Notes: generated by a model not told the origin, from the sequence alone. 64,000 nt of DNA from Phenylobacterium sp. (GCF_013822795.1 NZ_PNLB01000015.1:1-64000); one strand, 5' to 3'. Positions 35,030 through 44,195 are shown, counted from the stretch's first letter. Translations and numbers: made by a program.

Positions 35030-35108
35030 CAGCGCCGCCAGCGCTTCTGGCTGGCGCCGGCCGCCCTCCCGGCCTATCTCAGACGCCTTGACCGTTGAGG
35101 AGCCCGCC

Positions 35109-36056
<948 letters not shown>

Positions 36057-36155
36057 GTTGCAACTCCAAGAGACACGCATAAGTCGCGGAATCGTCTCAC
36101 CTTCCTGAAAAGTTCGACTTTTGTTCTTGATCCGGCCCGCACGGTGTGCTGGGCT

Positions 36156-36164
36156 TGTGGATAA
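36156..36164 (-). promoter_or_regulatory. Perfect DnaA box upstream of comM
   Basis: TGTGGATAA on the plus strand, the exact reverse complement of the consensus TTATCCACA, 24 bp before the comM start in a 132-bp gap. A single strong box can let DnaA control a promoter. It is isolated, with no AT-rich unwinding element, so it is not evidence of an origin. Confidence 0.55.
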
Positions 36165-36188
36165 GTTGAGCCATTTCTGGGGGTTGGC

Positions 36189-37712
36189 GTGGCTTCCCGC
36201 GTCGTGACCGTAGCCTTTCAGGGCGTCGAGGCCCGTCGCGTCGACGTCGAGGTCCAGCTGACCACCGGCGAGGTCAAGTTCATGCTGGTCGGCCTCGGCG
36301 ACAAGGCCGTCGCCGAAAGCCGCGAGCGGGTCCGCGCCGCCTTCGCCGGTCTCGGCCTGGCGATGCCCAGCCGCCGGATCATCGTCAACCTCGCCCCCGC
36401 CGACCTGCCCAAGGAGGGCAGCCACTACGACCTGCCGATCGCGCTGGCGGTCATGGCGTCCATGGGGGTGCTGCCGCCCGACGCCCTGACGGAATGGGCG
36501 GCGATCGGCGAGCTGTCGCTGGACGGGCGCATCGTCGCCGTCGCCGGCGCGCTCCCCGCCGCGGTCGCGGCCGGCGGCTTCGGGCTTGGCCTGATCTGCC
36601 CCGAGGCCTCGGGGCCGGAGGCGGCCTGGGCCGGCGAGACCCGGGTGCTGGCCGCGCCGTCGCTGGTCGCCATTGTCAATCACTTCCGCGGGACCCAGAT
36701 CCTCGCCCCGCCGCAGCCCGGCGCCATGCTCGATGGCGAACGGGTTCCCGACCTGCGCGACGTCAAAGGCCAGGAGAACGCCAAGCGCGCCCTGGAGATC
36801 GCCGCCGCCGGCGGCCACAACCTGCTGTTCTGCGGCCCGCCCGGCTCGGGCAAGTCGATGATGGCCGCGCGGCTGCCGGGCCTGTTGCCGCCGCTGTCGC
36901 CGGCCGAGCTGCTGGAGACCTCGATGGTCCATTCGGTGGCCGGCCTGATCGCCAAGGGCGAGCTGACCCGCGCCCGTCCTTTCCGCACCCCGCACCACTC
37001 GGCCAGCATGGCTGCGCTCACCGGCGGCGGCCTACGGGTGAAACCGGGCGAGGTCTCGCTGGCCCACAACGGCGTCCTCTTCCTCGACGAACTGCCGGAG
37101 TTCTCGGCCCAGGCGCTCGACAGCCTGCGCCAGCCGCTGGAGACCGGCGAAGTCGTCGTCGCCCGGGCCAACGCCCATGTCCGCTATCCGGCCCGCTTCC
37201 AGCTGGTCGCCGCCCAGAACCCCTGCAAGTGCGGCCTGGGCGGGGCCGGACGCGGGGCCTGCGGCCGCGCTCCGCGCTGCCAGACCGACTACCAGATGAA
37301 GGTCTCCGGCCCGTTCATGGACCGCATCGACCTGCAGGTCGACGTGCCCCCGGTCACTGCCGCCGACCTCGCCCTCCCCGCCCCGGCCGAGGGCACGCGC
37401 GAGGCCGCCAGCCGCGTCGCCCAGGCCCGGGCGCTGCAGGCCGAGCGAGCCGGCGACGAGGGCGCCCGGCTCAACGCCCAGGCCGACGGCGACTTCCTTG
37501 AGAAGATCGCCGACCTCGACCCCGCCGCCCGCGCGCTGCTCGCCGGCGCCGCCGAGGCCGGCGGCCTCACCGCCCGCGGCTGGACCCGCACCCTGCGCCT
37601 GGCCCGCACCATCGCCGACCTCGAAGGCTCCGGCCCCGTGCGCCGCAGCCACGTCGCCGAAGCCCTGATCTACCGGCGCGCCGCCCAGCCCGGCGACCTG
37701 CTCCGCGCCTGA
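36189..37712 (+). CDS. comM: ComM/YifB-type AAA+ ATPase (Mg-chelatase-like)
   Basis: A 507-residue protein. An N-terminal Lon-substrate-like domain (QGVEARRVDVEVQLTTG, NLAPADLPKEGSHYDLPIAL) is followed by an AAA+ core with Walker A CGPPGSGKSMMA, Walker B VLFLDELPEF and a C-terminal Mg-chelatase domain with CGLGGAGRGACG cysteines. ComM is a branch-migration helicase that aids recombination during natural transformation. Start is GTG at 36189. A DnaA box precedes it. Confidence 0.93.
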   Translation: MASRVVTVAFQGVEARRVDVEVQLTTGEVKFMLVGLGDKAVAESRERVRAAFAGLGLAMPSRRIIVNLAPADLPKEGSHYDLPIALAVMASMGVLPPDALTEWAAIGELSLDGRIVAVAGALPAAVAAGGFGLGLICPEASGPEAAWAGETRVLAAPSLVAIVNHFRGTQILAPPQPGAMLDGERVPDLRDVKGQENAKRALEIAAAGGHNLLFCGPPGSGKSMMAARLPGLLPPLSPAELLETSMVHSVAGLIAKGELTRARPFRTPHHSASMAALTGGGLRVKPGEVSLAHNGVLFLDELPEFSAQALDSLRQPLETGEVVVARANAHVRYPARFQLVAAQNPCKCGLGGAGRGACGRAPRCQTDYQMKVSGPFMDRIDLQVDVPPVTAADLALPAPAEGTREAASRVAQARALQAERAGDEGARLNAQADGDFLEKIADLDPAARALLAGAAEAGGLTARGWTRTLRLARTIADLEGSGPVRRSHVAEALIYRRAAQPGDLLRA

Positions 37713-37857
37713 CCCGCGCCTGAACCGTCGGAACCACCTGCGACCTACGCGGTTCGATAAGCCGTCAGCTCGGCTCCTCTCCCGACTTCCTGGACGCCCC
37801 AGGCGAGAGTTCACGCTCGCATCGATGGAAAGAAGGACGAGCGGCGCCGACCGGGCG

Positions 37858-37879
37858 GTTCCTGCCACCTGGCAGGAAC
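37858..37879. promoter_or_regulatory. 22-bp palindrome directly upstream of the NRPS-acyltransferase gene
   Basis: Arms GTTCCTGCCA (37858-37867) and TGGCAGGAAC (37870-37879) are perfect and separated by only CC. It ends 21 bp before the TTG start. The CTGCCA/TGGCAG core resembles LuxR-type quorum-sensing boxes, but those normally have a wider centre. As RNA it would fold as a hairpin just ahead of the ribosome-binding site. Confidence 0.55.
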
Positions 37880-37900
37880 AACCAAGACGGAGTCGTAGAT

Positions 37901-40900
37901 TTGGCAGGGCTTTCACCAAACCAGGAACGCTATCTGCTGGCGGAATCCGGCGCCGCGGACAGCTTCTTCATCACGGTTTGGTATCCTTGCGACGGGGCCC
38001 CGGACTACGATCGCCTGCAAGCGGCGCTATCGGCGGCCGTCGGAAATGAGCCCGCGCTCAGGACCGGCTTCGAGCGCGACCCCGAGCACGGGTATCACAG
38101 CGTGGTCTGCGCTCAGGTGGAGCCGCAATTGCGCCGGCTCGAAGTCGACGAGCTTGATGCGCCATCCATCGCGGAAGCAGCCGCCCCGTACCTGTCCAAG
38201 CTTCAGGACTTCTCCGACCCTGCAGCCCTGCAGCACTACTTCCTGGCGCGATCGACGGACGGTCGGTTCGCCCTCGTCTTTTCCCAACACCACGCCATCA
38301 GCGATGGCCGCTCGCTCGACATCTTCATCGAGAGGATTGCGGCCCAGTACAATGGCGCGCCCGCATCATCTCCCGTTCCCCCGGCCTTGTTCGAGCAAGC
38401 CGCCGTCAGCGAGGAGGCGTGTGCCGACTATTTCCGCCGTCAGCTCCATGCCGAGAGCAGCTTTCCGACGTTCCACCGCGATCGGGACGCGCCCTACAAG
38501 ATCGCGGCCAGGTCCCTGAACCTGGGCTCCGAGCTTTCCGGCGCGCTACAGCAGGCGGCCGCTTCGACGTCGCCCTTCAGCGTTCTCGCCGCGGCGTTTG
38601 TCGCTCAGGTGCACGCCCAGACAGGCTCCACCGATGTCCTGATCTCGATCCAAAGCAGCGGTCGCACCCCGGCCACGCGCTACGAGATCGGATCCCTGTC
38701 CAACGCCCTGGCGATCAATGTCCGGGTCGAGCCGGGCGAAACGTTCCGCCATCTCGCCCAGCGGGTCCAAGAGCTCGTGCGGGCCGCCGTGAAACATGAG
38801 GCGCTGCCCTATCACCGCGTCCGAGCGGTCACCGGCGCCAAGGCGGACTTCGCGCTCAACCTCTACCCCGACGCATCGACGCCCGTCTTCGAGGGGCTCT
38901 CGCTTGGTCCGCGGCAGTTCCTCCCCAGTCCGTCGGACTATGGCGTCAACCTTCGTTGGCAGCGTCGCGTCGGCGACAAGGATCCGACCTACGAGGGCGA
39001 GGCCTATTTCGACGAAGGGTCGATCGATCCTGAGCGCATCGACCGCTTCCTCTCACGTCATCGCGACGTCCTGGCCACGGCGATCGCAAACCCCGACGCT
39101 TCCGTTCGCGATATCTTGGAGGCCAGCCGCCGCCCATCGGCCGCCAAGGAGCTGCCGGCGTCTCTTCCGGCCGTTCGATTGTTCGACCTGTTCAGGCAAA
39201 CGGCGGCCCAGCGCCCGGCGCATCCGGCCATCCGACACCACGGCGCGTCGATTACCTATGACGAGCTTGCCGATCGCGTCGAAGGCCGGGCCTCGGCTCT
39301 GGCCCAGCTCGGACTGTCGGCGGGCGATCGCGTCGCCTTCATCGAGCAGCGGAGCGCCGACTACGTCGTCACCATGCTGGCGCTGTCTCGCCTGGGCGCG
39401 ACCTTCGCCGCGTTCGACCCGGCTTATCCGCTCGCCCGCCTAGCTGAACAGGCCGAGGCCTTCATGGCCGATTGGGTCATTGCCGACCCCGATCGCTACA
39501 AGGGAGCGCTGGACGGTCTTGGCCAGGCCGGATGGCGATGCGCCGAAATTCCAGCCTCGGCCGGAAAGTCGCCGCCGGCGCCGCAGCCCCCGACCGCCGC
39601 GCCCTCCGACATCGCCTATTGCCTCTTCACCTCTGGCACCACCGGACGCCCCAGGGCCGTGGGCGTCGGGCACTCGGCCATTCCTGCGTTCGTCGAATGG
39701 CAAAGATCGAGCTTCGACATTGATGCCGACGACCGCGTCTCGATGCTCTCCGGGCTGTCGCACGACCCGATCATGCGCGACCTCTTCCTGCCGCTGAGCA
39801 ACGGCGGCACGCTGCTCATCCCGGACGAGCAGACGATGAACGACGCCCGCGCCCTGTGGGCGTGGCTCTCGGCCGAAGCGCCCACCGTCATCCACGCGAC
39901 CCCGCCCCTCGGGCGGCTGCTCTCGGCGATCACGGACGGCAGGCCGGCGCTGCCAGGTCTCCGCTACATATTCTGGGGCGGCGACATGCTGACTCGGGAC
40001 GTCGTCGAGACGTTCGCGGCCGCCAACCCTTCGTTGCAGCAAGTCAATTTCTACGGCTCGACGGAAACGCCTCAGGCGGTCGCCTATCATCTGTGCGGCC
40101 CTGAAGATGATCCCAGGCGCGTCTTGCCGGTCGGAAAGGCGACGGGCCCCGCGCGCCTGGGCGTGGTCGACGCCGACCACCAGCGCCTTGAGACGAACGA
40201 GGTGGGGGAAGTTCTCGTTGAGACACCCTACCACGTGGTGACCGAGGCCGCCTGCCCAGCCGCCGGCGAGGACGTCGGCCAGCGCTATCTGACCGGCGAT
40301 CGCGGCTACCTGTTGCCCGACCAATCGGTGATGCTGATCGGCCGCGCCGACGACCAGGTGAAAATCCGCGGCTACCGGGTCGAGCTCGCCGATGTCACGC
40401 GCCACGTCTGCGCAATCGACGACGTCGCCGACGCCAGCGTCCTCGTCAGCCCCGCGCCCGACGGCGAGGCGCAACTTGTCGCCCACGTCGTCCCGCGAGA
40501 CGCCGCGCGCATCGGCGCCGCCTTGCGCCAGAGGATGGCGCGCGGCCTTCCGAGCTACATGGTCCCGGCGCGGGTCATCACCCACGCCGCCCTACCGCTG
40601 CTGCCCAACGGCAAGATAGATCGCGCCGCCCTGCGCGAGACCGAAGGCCTCCAGTCCGGCTCCGACGGCAAGAGCCGCAAGGCCGCTCGCACGTTCAACG
40701 CCGGCGAACGCCGCATCGCCGACGTCTTCGCCGGCCTGCTCGGTCGGCCCGTCGACTCCCCGGCGCAAACGTTCGCCGACCTAGGCGCCGACAGCCTCAA
40801 TTCGGTGCAGGCGATGCTGCGCCTGGAAGCCATCATCCCGGCGCTGCCTGACGACTGGTACGACCGGAGCGTCGCCGAGCTCGCGGCGCTGCTGCCCGCG

Positions 40901-41935
40901 ACCGAGCACACGCAAGCCAAACGCGCGCGCAGCCTGCTGCGAAGCGTTCGGGTGGATCCTGTCGTAATCCTTCGCGCCGCCGCGATCATCCTGATCGTGG
41001 CCTTTCACTACAAGCTGCTCTCGGTCGGCGGCGGCCTGACCTTCGTCCTCTTCATGTTGGCCGGCGTGACCTTCGCTCGCTTCCAACTCGGCGGGGCGCG
41101 GGACACCGGATCGACCCGCGCGATCGCGCGGGGCCTGATCAAGATCGCCATCATCAGCTTCCCGATCGGTTTGGTGATGGGGTTGCGAAGACTCGACGGC
41201 GACATGTCCGGCGGCTGGCGGATGATCGGCTACGCCGCGAACTTCATCGACTACGCCAGCCTGCCCAAGGAAGAGCAGCTTGGCGTCTGGCTTTGGTTCA
41301 TCGGCTGCTACCTGCAGATCATGCTGGCGGTGCTCCTGCTGCTGCGGCTGCCGGCCGTGCGGCGGCGTCTCGCAACCAACCCGGTGGGGACGCTCCTCGT
41401 CGCGTTCCTGGTGATGGCGTCCCTGCGCTTCGCACTGCCCGCGGTTCTGAATCCCGGCGGCCTAAGCGACGTCAAGGCGATGTCGATCTGGACCTTCATC
41501 CCCACCGCTCACGCCGGCACGTTCCTGCTGGGAGCCTTGCTGGAAAGCACGCAGCGTGGATCGCCAGGACGCTGGGCCGCCATCGCCCTGGGCGTGGCCT
41601 ACGCCCTGGCCACGGGTTACGTCTTCCCCGGCAACGAGCCGCTGCTCACCGCCACGGCCATCATCCTGGTCGGGCTGGTGGCGGCCTTGCCTCTGCCGCG
41701 TATCGCCGCCCTGGTCGCCGTGCTGGTCTCGCAGGCTTCGCTCTACATCTACCTGCTGCACGGCCCGCTTCACTCGGTGTTGACCAAGGTTGGGCTTGGC
41801 TCGCCGGCCGTGAGCCTGGTGATCGCCGTCCCGCTCATCGTCGCCGGCGCGCTCGTCTTCGACCAGCTCTATGACAGGCTGGCCGCCAGGGTCGCGAAAG
41901 GCAGCAACCGCGCCGAGGCCCAGTCGCTCCCCTAA
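37901..41935 (+). CDS. Single-module NRPS (C-A-T) fused to an acyltransferase-3-like membrane domain
   Basis: A 1344-residue fusion. Residues 1-~420: condensation domain with intact HHAISDG (130-136). Residues ~430-910: adenylation domain with FTSGTTGRP near 578, the substrate-loop HDPIMRD (621-627; D622 would contact an amino group), FYGSTET near 717 and the catalytic K905 in PNGKIDR. Carrier domain with the phosphopantetheine serine S965 in LGADSLNS. Residues ~1020-1330: about ten membrane helices beginning LRAAAIILIVAFHY (H1036), resembling acyltransferase-3 proteins. No thioesterase, reductase or phosphopantetheinyl transferase is adjacent. Start is TTG at 37901 with GGAG eight bases ahead. 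Codon choice is less G/C-strict than in neighbours, hinting at acquisition. A plausible role is to activate and acylate an amino acid and pass it to a membrane or envelope acceptor. This is inference. Confidence 0.88.
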   Translation: MAGLSPNQERYLLAESGAADSFFITVWYPCDGAPDYDRLQAALSAAVGNEPALRTGFERDPEHGYHSVVCAQVEPQLRRLEVDELDAPSIAEAAAPYLSKLQDFSDPAALQHYFLARSTDGRFALVFSQHHAISDGRSLDIFIERIAAQYNGAPASSPVPPALFEQAAVSEEACADYFRRQLHAESSFPTFHRDRDAPYKIAARSLNLGSELSGALQQAAASTSPFSVLAAAFVAQVHAQTGSTDVLISIQSSGRTPATRYEIGSLSNALAINVRVEPGETFRHLAQRVQELVRAAVKHEALPYHRVRAVTGAKADFALNLYPDASTPVFEGLSLGPRQFLPSPSDYGVNLRWQRRVGDKDPTYEGEAYFDEGSIDPERIDRFLSRHRDVLATAIANPDASVRDILEASRRPSAAKELPASLPAVRLFDLFRQTAAQRPAHPAIRHHGASITYDELADRVEGRASALAQLGLSAGDRVAFIEQRSADYVVTMLALSRLGATFAAFDPAYPLARLAEQAEAFMADWVIADPDRYKGALDGLGQAGWRCAEIPASAGKSPPAPQPPTAAPSDIAYCLFTSGTTGRPRAVGVGHSAIPAFVEWQRSSFDIDADDRVSMLSGLSHDPIMRDLFLPLSNGGTLLIPDEQTMNDARALWAWLSAEAPTVIHATPPLGRLLSAITDGRPALPGLRYIFWGGDMLTRDVVETFAAANPSLQQVNFYGSTETPQAVAYHLCGPEDDPRRVLPVGKATGPARLGVVDADHQRLETNEVGEVLVETPYHVVTEAACPAAGEDVGQRYLTGDRGYLLPDQSVMLIGRADDQVKIRGYRVELADVTRHVCAIDDVADASVLVSPAPDGEAQLVAHVVPRDAARIGAALRQRMARGLPSYMVPARVITHAALPLLPNGKIDRAALRETEGLQSGSDGKSRKAARTFNAGERRIADVFAGLLGRPVDSPAQTFADLGADSLNSVQAMLRLEAIIPALPDDWYDRSVAELAALLPATEHTQAKRARSLLRSVRVDPVVILRAAAIILIVAFHYKLLSVGGGLTFVLFMLAGVTFARFQLGGARDTGSTRAIARGLIKIAIISFPIGLVMGLRRLDGDMSGGWRMIGYAANFIDYASLPKEEQLGVWLWFIGCYLQIMLAVLLLLRLPAVRRRLATNPVGTLLVAFLVMASLRFALPAVLNPGGLSDVKAMSIWTFIPTAHAGTFLLGALLESTQRGSPGRWAAIALGVAYALATGYVFPGNEPLLTATAIILVGLVAALPLPRIAALVAVLVSQASLYIYLLHGPLHSVLTKVGLGSPAVSLVIAVPLIVAGALVFDQLYDRLAARVAKGSNRAEAQSLP

Positions 41936-41996
41936 GCCGCCATTGACGGCCCGCGGCCGGGCTGCGACCGTCGTCGCGCTGCAAGGAGAGGTGGTG

Positions 41997-42425
41997 ATGC
42001 CCGGCTACTCACACATCCTGGTCACCGTCGACATCGAGGATCCGACCAACACCGAGCGCGAGCTGAATCGCGCCCGCGAGATCGCCGAGGCGTCGGACGC
42101 CCGCATCACCCTGCTCAATGTCCGCACGCCGCGCTCGTCGCGCTACAACACCTACCTGCCCAAGACCTTCGACGCCGACGAGCAGGCGCTGCACGAGGCC
42201 GAACTGCTGAAGTGGGCCGATACGCTGTCGGGCACGAAGTGGCCGGTGACGATCCGGGTGCGGGTCGGCCCTGTCGCCGGCGAGGTGCTGGCCGAGGCCA
42301 AGGCCGCCGAGGCCGACCTGATCATCGTCGGCGCCCACGAACCCAGCGCCGTCTCGCGGCTGCTCGGCTCCAACGCCGAACGGATCGTCCGCGAGTCGCC
42401 GGTCAGCGTACTGGTCGCGCGCTAG
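41997..42425 (+). CDS. Universal stress protein UspA family
   Basis: A 142-residue Rossmann-like protein: YSHILVTVDIEDPTNTEREL opens it, and ADLIIVGAHEPSAVSRLLGSNAERIV carries the nucleotide-binding GxxG-like loop, which ends SPVSVLVAR as in UspA. Such proteins bind ATP and help survival under stress. ATG at 41997 follows AAGGAGAG. It starts 61 bp after the large NRPS gene on the same strand; co-transcription is possible but no functional link is evident. Confidence 0.9.
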   Translation: MPGYSHILVTVDIEDPTNTERELNRAREIAEASDARITLLNVRTPRSSRYNTYLPKTFDADEQALHEAELLKWADTLSGTKWPVTIRVRVGPVAGEVLAEAKAAEADLIIVGAHEPSAVSRLLGSNAERIVRESPVSVLVAR

Positions 42426-42859
42426 ACGCCTTCGGATCCAGGGACGATGACTCGGCGCCGGGCGTACAGGTGCGCCCCCACCGCCAGGGTGATCAGCACC
42501 AAGTAGCTCCAGAGGATCAGGGCGGTCATGTAGGCCCTGGCCCGCACGCCTTCGTCAGCGATGATCGCAGCGTGGGTGACGACCCCGAGCAACTGGAAGG
42601 CCGCCGCCGGCAGGATCCAGGTTCGGTCGGACCGCACCACCAGGCCCAGCAGGACGCCGAGGAAGATCACGTCCACCGCGAACATTCCCCACTGCGGATC
42701 GACCCAGTTCGTCCGGTTCTGCACGATGATGGTGGCGATCCAGGCCACGACATTGGTCGCCGCGACCGCGCGCTCGACCCAGCCGCCGCGCCACCAGGCG
42801 TAGGTCGAGACGGCCAGCATGGCGACGGCCCAGATCTGTTCGGGCAGGGAGCTGAGCAC
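42422..42859 (-). CDS. Small polytopic membrane protein, unknown function
   Basis: A protein of about 145 residues with four hydrophobic segments (IWAVAMLAVSTYAWW, AVAATNVVAWIATIIV, MFAVDVIFLGVLLGLVV, LILWSYLVLITLAVGAHLY) and a basic C-terminal end. No family can be named. The longer frame starting at 42892 would read through a terminator hairpin, so GTG at 42859 is preferred, though neither start has a clear ribosome-binding site. Its 3' end overlaps the uspA stop by 4 bp on the opposite strand. Confidence 0.65.
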   Translation of the reverse strand: MLSSLPEQIWAVAMLAVSTYAWWRGGWVERAVAATNVVAWIATIIVQNRTNWVDPQWGMFAVDVIFLGVLLGLVVRSDRTWILPAAAFQLLGVVTHAAIIADEGVRARAYMTALILWSYLVLITLAVGAHLYARRRVIVPGSEGV

Positions 42860-42860
42860 G

Positions 42861-42889
42861 AAAAAGGGGCCCTCAAGGCTGAGGGCCCC
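42861..42889 (-). terminator. Intrinsic terminator for the upstream minus-strand gene
   Basis: Read on the minus strand: perfect 10-bp arms (42880-42889 with 42866-42875) around a 4-nt loop, then five T at 42865-42861. It terminates the 42943-43293 gene and sits immediately ahead of the next membrane-protein gene. Confidence 0.9.
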
Positions 42890-42942
42890 CATACTGAGGC
42901 TTACGCCGCAGGATGCAACTTCCGGAAAGCCCGGATTGGGTC

Positions 42943-43293
42943 TCAGGCGGCCGGAGCCACCTGCATGATGTGGCGCGTCCGGGCCGAGGCTTCCGGCGGC
43001 TTCTCCACCCCGCCGTACATCACCGCGCCCAGACCGATCTGGGTCTTGGCGACGTCCAGCTCCTTGTGGGTCTCACAGATCGCCCGGCGGGCCTGGGCGA
43101 GCAGGGCGATCGCCTCGCTGGCCCGTTCCACGGCGCCTTGGCCGACCAGGGCCGACAAACCCGCGTCCGTACGCAGACTTGGCATCACACCCGCCAAACC
43201 GGCCGTCTTCGCCAGGGCGGCGTCGATGGCGGCTTCAGCTTCGAACAAACTCGCCGCGACTTGATCGGCGATCATACGACGTTGCTTGAGCAT
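42943..43293 (-). CDS. Helical hypothetical protein (116 residues)
   Basis: A soluble, mostly helical protein: MLKQRRMIADQVAASLFEAE, an alanine-rich middle (GAVERASEAIALLAQARRAI) and a C-terminal IGLGAVMYGGVEKPPEASAR. Heptad-like spacing suggests helical pairing. No family is recognised. GGAGA precedes the ATG, codon usage is normal for the genome and a perfect terminator follows, so it is a genuine monocistronic gene. Confidence 0.75.
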   Translation of the reverse strand: MLKQRRMIADQVAASLFEAEAAIDAALAKTAGLAGVMPSLRTDAGLSALVGQGAVERASEAIALLAQARRAICETHKELDVAKTQIGLGAVMYGGVEKPPEASARTRHIMQVAPAA

Positions 43294-43385
43294 GAGAGGT
43301 CTCCTGGCGCGCGGCCAGACGCCGGCGCCTTCTGTGCGTGTTCAGTTTTCGGGGAACAGGGCTAAGGCCCTGTTTGGAATTAGGA

Positions 43386-44195
43386 TTAAATCAGGCTCTG
43401 GAGCGCGTGCAGGCCGGCGAGCAGGGCCCCGAAAGCCAGGGCCGCGATGATCGCGATCACCCCCACGAGCCCCAGCCGCGCAAGCGGGCTTAGGCCTCGT
43501 GCGGATAGTCCGGGTCCAGCTCCGGTTGGAAGCCCTCGTCCAACAGCGCCCAGCTGGTGCAGAGGATTTCCCGCAACACCATTTCCGGCGGCTTGAACTG
43601 CGACATTTTCCGCAAGCCAGAGATCAGGTCGCGGGCCATGGCCGCCTTCATCGGCGAATCCGCCAAATCCGCGAGCTGCCGCTCGAGCTGGCTCCAGGTA
43701 AAGCTCGGGGCCAGGTCCTCGTGGCTCGGCGGCGCCGGCCAACGGCGCTCGAACGCGGCCGCCTCGTCCCGCGCCCGCATCGCCCGGCCCACCGCCGCCC
43801 GGCGGCTCATCGTTTCGCGGGTCGGGTGCAGGTCCACCACCGCCCCTCTGGCGTCCGCCAGTTCTCGCAACCAGTCGCCCATCAGCCCTGTCTCCTTGCT
43901 GGGCTTCATCAGCCCATGAGACGGGGTCGGCGTCTGTCCTGATTGCGTCGTGTCCCGATCCGATCGGGACAGCGATTTCGTGATCGGCCAGGGCGCGGGC
44001 GGCGGCGTAGCGGTCGCCGACCCCCAGCTTGCGGCGCGCACGATCGCAATAGGTGTCGACCGAGGCCTTCGACATGCCCAATTCGCGGGCGATCTGCTTG
44101 GAACTCAGGTGCCGGTCGACCAGACGCAGGCAATCGCGCTCTCGCGGAGTGAGAAGCTCGACTGGATCCAAGACGGTCTCAGGCGGTGCGCGCAT
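43386..44195 (-). CDS. LuxR-type HTH protein with C-terminal membrane tail (frame spans another gene)
   Basis: The first ~75 residues are a clear LuxR-type HTH: LLTPRERDCLRLVDRHLSSK, IARELGMSKASVDTYCDRA and RKLGVGDRYAAARALADHE. The frame then stays open for 810 bp, giving a Gly/Arg-rich middle with no sign of a fold, and ends in a good membrane helix (LGLVGVIAIIAALAFGALLA). Alphaproteobacterial HTH proteins with a similar C-terminal membrane tail are known. But the middle overlaps, out of phase, a better coding frame at 43490-43882. Either the true gene ends earlier through an unseen frameshift, or the tail is a separate small membrane peptide. HTH part is certain (44195 to ~43920); the rest is doubtful. 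Confidence 0.5.
   Translation of the reverse strand: MRAPPETVLDPVELLTPRERDCLRLVDRHLSSKQIARELGMSKASVDTYCDRARRKLGVGDRYAAARALADHEIAVPIGSGHDAIRTDADPVSWADEAQQGDRADGRLVARTGGRQRGGGGPAPDPRNDEPPGGGGPGDAGAGRGGRVRAPLAGAAEPRGPGPELYLEPARAAARGFGGFADEGGHGPRPDLWLAENVAVQAAGNGVAGNPLHQLGAVGRGLPTGAGPGLSARGLSPLARLGLVGVIAIIAALAFGALLAGLHALQSLI
43490..43882 (-). CDS. Hypothetical protein nested in the HTH frame (130 residues)
   Basis: Starts MGDWLRELADARGAVVDLHP and ends DEGFQPELDPDYPHEA. It has normal composition for a soluble protein (Trp, Phe, Met, Lys well spread) and G/C-ending third positions, unlike the overlapping HTH frame, so this is the truly coding frame here. AAGGAG lies nine bases before the ATG at 43882; an earlier ATG at 43909 is possible. 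No family is recognised. Confidence 0.7.
   Translation of the reverse strand: MGDWLRELADARGAVVDLHPTRETMSRRAAVGRAMRARDEAAAFERRWPAPPSHEDLAPSFTWSQLERQLADLADSPMKAAMARDLISGLRKMSQFKPPEMVLREILCTSWALLDEGFQPELDPDYPHEA
43951..43971. repeat. 21-bp perfect palindrome within the HTH gene
   Basis: Arms TGTCCCGATC (43951-43960) and GATCGGGACA (43962-43971) around one C. It sits at the point where the HTH domain ends and 70-90 bp upstream of the nested gene, so it may be an operator for that gene or the scar of an insertion. Confidence 0.6.

Noticed and set aside
36057..36188. Candidate replication origin near the perfect DnaA box
   Set aside because: Only one box, no cluster, no AT-rich unwinding region and no hemE-type origin neighbours.
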